Below are positions 60,335 through 64,000 of a stretch of DNA of 64,000 nucleotides, piece after piece. The stretch's first letter is position 1, and each line of letters starts with the position of its first letter. The translations under genes were made by a program, and so were the position numbers. Origin of the DNA: Parachlorella kessleri (Eukaryota > Chlorophyta > Trebouxiophyceae > Chlorellales > Chlorellaceae); contig BBXU01000203.1 in NCBI GenBank assembly GCA_001598975.1, positions 62,001-126,000 of the forward strand, in the 5' to 3' direction. The notes beneath the pieces are model-generated. The model was given only the letters and a program-made list of their open reading frames with translations, was not told where the DNA came from and did no database searches.

Positions 60335-63300
60335 TCAAACCCCATCCTGCTCGCCATTCTGCTTCTCGTCCTTGATCTCCTGCAGCAAGGAAAAAACAAA
60401 CGAGTTTCCATACCAGCGCGCTCAGACCACCTGCTGCTGGACGCCCAGAGTACACACAACAAACGGGATGTCCCAAGCAAATGCAGCACACTGCAACAGG
60501 CCAGCATCACAGCCTCCACGACACTCAGGCCAGACACGGGCGATCAAAACCCAGCCTTACAGTATAAAGAGTATGCCAGCCGCTTCTACATTACAACACC
60601 CCCCTAGGACATAACCTAAAAGGCCAAAGTTTGTAACCACCCCCACCCCCAGTCCCTGACTGACCTCCAGGTCCACATAGTCGCGCTTGTGGGGCGGCAG
60701 GCCAGCCTGCTCCTTCCAGTAGTCCATCATCTTCTTCAGCTTCAGCATCTCCTTGGAGTTCTCGTTCTTCTGCACCTCGTTCTTGATGGTGCGCACGCGC
60801 GAGGCGTACTGCAACAGGCCGAGCAGAGCAGCGTGCAACAGATAAGCTACCAACCTGCAGACTGTCTCTGGCTGCAACCCTTCCCCATCAGAAAACGAAG
60901 CTAGCAATCTGCTACTGCTTGCAGCATCCTTTTCCCAGAGCTCCAGGTGCATCCCTTGGCTAATCCTCATCCTCCAAAGGCAGTTGATGTGACAGCAAGC
61001 ACAGAGCAAGCCGGCCGGTCCCCAGAGCGAGAGCTTAAGCAGCACGATGCTCACCGTGAGGGAGTTCTGGGTCTCATCCAGGTTGTTGTCTGAGGGGGAC
61101 ACATTGACGAACATGAGTGTCTTGGCAGTGCCACCAATGGAGTCGGACATGAGCATTGTCAGCTTGTGGTTGCGGTAGGGGATGTGCCCCTGCTCGGTGG
61201 CCAGAGCGCTGATCACATCACCCAGCGCCGACAGGGATTTGTTGATGGCCTGCGCCTCCTTGAGCTGGTCGCCAGCAGAGCCAGACTTCTTCACCCTGCA
61301 AATATGTGGGCAACAATGGATGCTTGAGGCCGTGCTACTATTTGGCCAGCACATTCTTCCCCCACCACTGCATCTCCAGCCAAGCACCTTGCTATTGCCT
61401 GCCTGCCTCCAGTAACACTACCATCCAATAAGGGCCTCCTAATTGATAATCACAGCAGACGCGGGGCGCCTGATTCACAAGACCGTAATCTAGCCCACCT
61501 CTCAGAGCCAGCCAGGTCCACAAAGGACAGCTTGCCGCGTGACACACTCTGTGTCTGCAGGTTGGTGGCCTCGATACAGATGGTCATGATGAGGTGAGAC
61601 CGGGAGGACTCGCGGTTCATCTGCAGCAGGCAGGCCAAGCAGCGTGTCGGACGGCCGAGGAGCACAGACACATACCGCAACACCAGCACAGGCAGCCTGC
61701 ACCACAGCTGAGGCCCCTGTAGTCGTTGGACTGGCAGACAGCGTGCAGATGAAGCAGATGCTGGTCAAGGGGCCAAGGGGCGCAGAATTATTACGCACCT
61801 GCGTGGACGACACATGGCGGCGCTTCTGGCCCGCCTCCAGCGTATTCATCAGCTCCTTGGCACTGGTCACCTCCACAACAGTGGCGCCGGGCACGGTGAC
61901 CACACCCTTGATGTCCTTCTTAATGTCCAGCTTGGGCTGCTTCATCTGCAAAGCCAAAGCCAAGCTATACACATGAATCCCCTCTAGCGTGCCTCACCAA
62001 GGTTGGGCTTAGGCTGCAAACACTCCTAAAGTAAAGAACAACTGCAAAGGAGATCCGGTTTCGTTTTCTAAAGTGCAAATCACAAGACGGCCACCAGGCT
62101 GCCACACCAACATAAACAACCAGCCGGCTTGCCCGCCCGCCGAGCCGCCACACTTACATGCCTCTGGCCACGGGGCACGTCGGCCAGCAGGTCCTGCAGG
62201 TCGTCCACGTAGAGCTCAAGCATGTACACCTCCACCTTGAAGTTGCACTTGGCGCTGTCGCGATCCAGGATGTTGAACAGCTCATACACACCACGAGGCG
62301 TGAGACCAGGGTCGTTCTCACTGCCTGCAACCAGAGCCATCCAGAGGAATGCATTACTTATCGTCAAAAGCAAGCCCGCTTGTATTGTACAGGAGCGCGG
62401 CTTGGGCTTGGTCTTCTTCATACTGCCAGGCAGGTAGGGCACATGCAGCAGTGCCATATACTGACAGTCAGGCAAAGGACCATTTCTTACGTTAGGATCT
62501 GCTACAGATCAACTACTATAGAATAGCTCCATGGCACTGAACAGTCACAAAAGACCACTCCTTATGTGGATTGCTTCAGCTAGAACATACCGTAGATGGT
62601 GAATGTCTTGCCCGAGCCAGTCTGACCATAGGCGAAGATGCACACGTTGTAGCCGTCCACAGCTGATTGCACCAAATGCTTGGTGTCCTCAAAGACCTAC
62701 ACAAAAAGTACATTAAGTTGTTCGGAGGCGCCTGTGAAACACCGGTCCAGACAAGTCTGGGCCACAACAGAGAAGCAACTCTGTAAAGCCCGCTTCGTGC
62801 TAGACCCTACCCAGCAACAAAAATGCGGCCTTTCCGCACCACTGAGATTGGCAACAGGCGGTCTAGACACAGGGGCGACAGCACAGGCACGGACCTTGTC
62901 CTGTGAAGTGCCGGGCTGGAAGACGGTATCAAAGTTGAACTCCCGCTTCTTGTCCTTCCACATCAGCTCGCAGGTAAGCTCGTCGGGGATGTTGAGAGCA
63001 GCTGCAGGCAAACCAATGATGTCAAAACTTGTCAGCAAACCTGGGCTATCCGTGCCATTACCCTTCAGTGCATATCATCCCCAATACTGCACACAAAGTC
63101 CACTAGCTGCGCCCGCCAGATCTGGCAAGAGTGGGGACAGCCGAGCAACGCTGCTACTCACCCTTCTGCCCTTTGTCCAGCTCGAACTTCAGCATAGGCC
63201 TGACGCGGCAGTACACACGAATCTTGCCCTTCATGTCCTCCATCTGCAGATCACGGCCACAAGGTCCCAGACACCGATAAGCTGATGTGCAACAACATAT

Positions 63301-64000
63301 CCCAGCATCTCGCTTTCCTGCCGGACTTTGATAGAGGTGCTGGTCTCCTGGTGCCGCACACCTTACCCTAGGACTTTCAAACACAAGCTGCCCAAGTACA
63401 AGCCAGACCATTCCAGCCCATGTCATATGTCCCCAGGGTACCCAATAGCCGCAGTGCCTCCCTCACGCCAACTACTGCCACTCGCCAGCCCACCGCACCA
63501 AACACAGGCCGCACCTGATTGTGAATCTTCTTGCGCATGATTGCCTCGTCCTTGTACAAGCTCTCCAGCTCGTCTAGGCGCTTGGCCTGGTTTGAAATCA
63601 CCTCCGCCTGCGCCTTCTCGCGGCGCTCAACATCCTCCTTCAGCTCGCGCAGCGTCTCCAGTTCCTTACGCTCATCGCCCACCTGCAGAAGATGGATACA
63701 AATGCCCAAAGACAAATGACAAACTAGTCAGATAACAAGGCCTGAGGACAAGGCAACAAGTCCAGTGCTGGACACAGCTTAATAGTAACGCCTTGCAACC
63801 ATGACGCTTCAAAAGCCGACTGACAGGTCAGGGCACCAGACCTCCTCCCTTCATCAAGCCAGCCAGCCGCAGCCCCCACCTTTGCCAGCGAGGCCTGCGC
63901 TTCCGACAGCAGCAGCTCCTTGTTGCCCAGATCCTCCATCAGCTCATTGATCTTGCCATCCTTTTCCTTGATGCTGTCCCGATACTTTTGCACATCTAGG
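60335..64000 (-). CDS. KCBP: Kinesin-14, calmodulin-binding type (KCBP), motor and C-terminus; 5' part beyond the window
   Basis: Eleven exons are visible (63880-64000, 63515-63682, 63162-63243, 62895-63001, 62591-62696, 62158-62324, 61799-61945, 61499-61620, 61055-61295, 60665-60808, 60335-60379), in phase, about 483 residues. A coiled coil ([17 protein letters not shown] through [14 protein letters not shown]) leads to the kinesin-14 neck [12 protein letters not shown]. The motor has the P-loop GQTGSGKT, switch I ESSRSH, switch II DLAGSER, and [16 protein letters not shown]. After the motor, [15 protein letters not shown] matches the KCBP calmodulin-binding helix, and DYVDLEEIKDEK the regulatory neck-mimic tail. 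KCBP is a minus-end-directed microtubule motor whose binding is blocked by calcium/calmodulin. The MyTH4/FERM region typical of KCBP would lie beyond 64000 and is not seen, so the KCBP call rests on the motor and C-terminus. Confidence 0.9.

Overview
The window is nuclear DNA from a green alga (Chlorophyta, plausibly Trebouxiophyceae; the class is an inference). It is moderately GC-rich, and the genes are dense in introns of about 100-250 bases with GT-AG ends plus a minority of GC-AG ends. TGTAA poly(A)-type signals occur near some gene ends. Gene content fits a chlorophyte: a kinesin-14 of the calmodulin-binding KCBP type, a plant-type CinA/adenylyltransferase protein, a candidate ELF3-like clock protein and a giant modular type I polyketide synthase (PKS). 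No prokaryotic operon, rRNA, tRNA, CRISPR array or transposon was recognised.

Bases 1-34053 (+) are the 3' part of one huge PKS gene. I could chain 46 exons in consistent phase (25,862 coding bases, about 8,619 residues), with the 5' end outside the window. The layout is (KS)-DH*-KR-ACP / KS-DH-ER-KR-ACP three times / KS-DH-ACP / KS*-DH*-ACP / TE-TE*-TE, where * marks lost or altered catalytic residues. No acyltransferase (AT) domain lies in any module, so extender units must be loaded in trans or by an AT encoded upstream. Three thioesterase-like domains in a row end the protein; the middle one has lost its nucleophile. Intron positions and DNA stretches shared between modules show that the gene grew by module duplication.

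Bases 34471-47150 hold four single genes. First is a FEN/PIN-type 5'-3' exonuclease-like protein with a C-terminal RAP-like domain (-). Next come a small conserved protein with a Nudix-like box (+) and a CinA-like plus nucleotidylyltransferase fusion with a probable NAD-related role (+). Last is a Q-rich candidate ELF3-like protein (-). Bases 48706-53055 (+) encode a guanidine-modifying (amidinotransferase/CtlX-like) hydrolase with an organelle-type presequence. Bases 53710-54723 (+) encode a small single-membrane-span protein resembling plastid SecE. Bases 55136-59634 (-) encode a complete 13-exon prolidase (PEPD), and 60335-64000 (-) the motor end of KCBP, cut by the right edge.

The most notable points are the AT-less PKS with its triple thioesterase tail, the exonuclease/RAP-like fusion, and two unrelated genes in which tandem repeats have copied an active splice donor.
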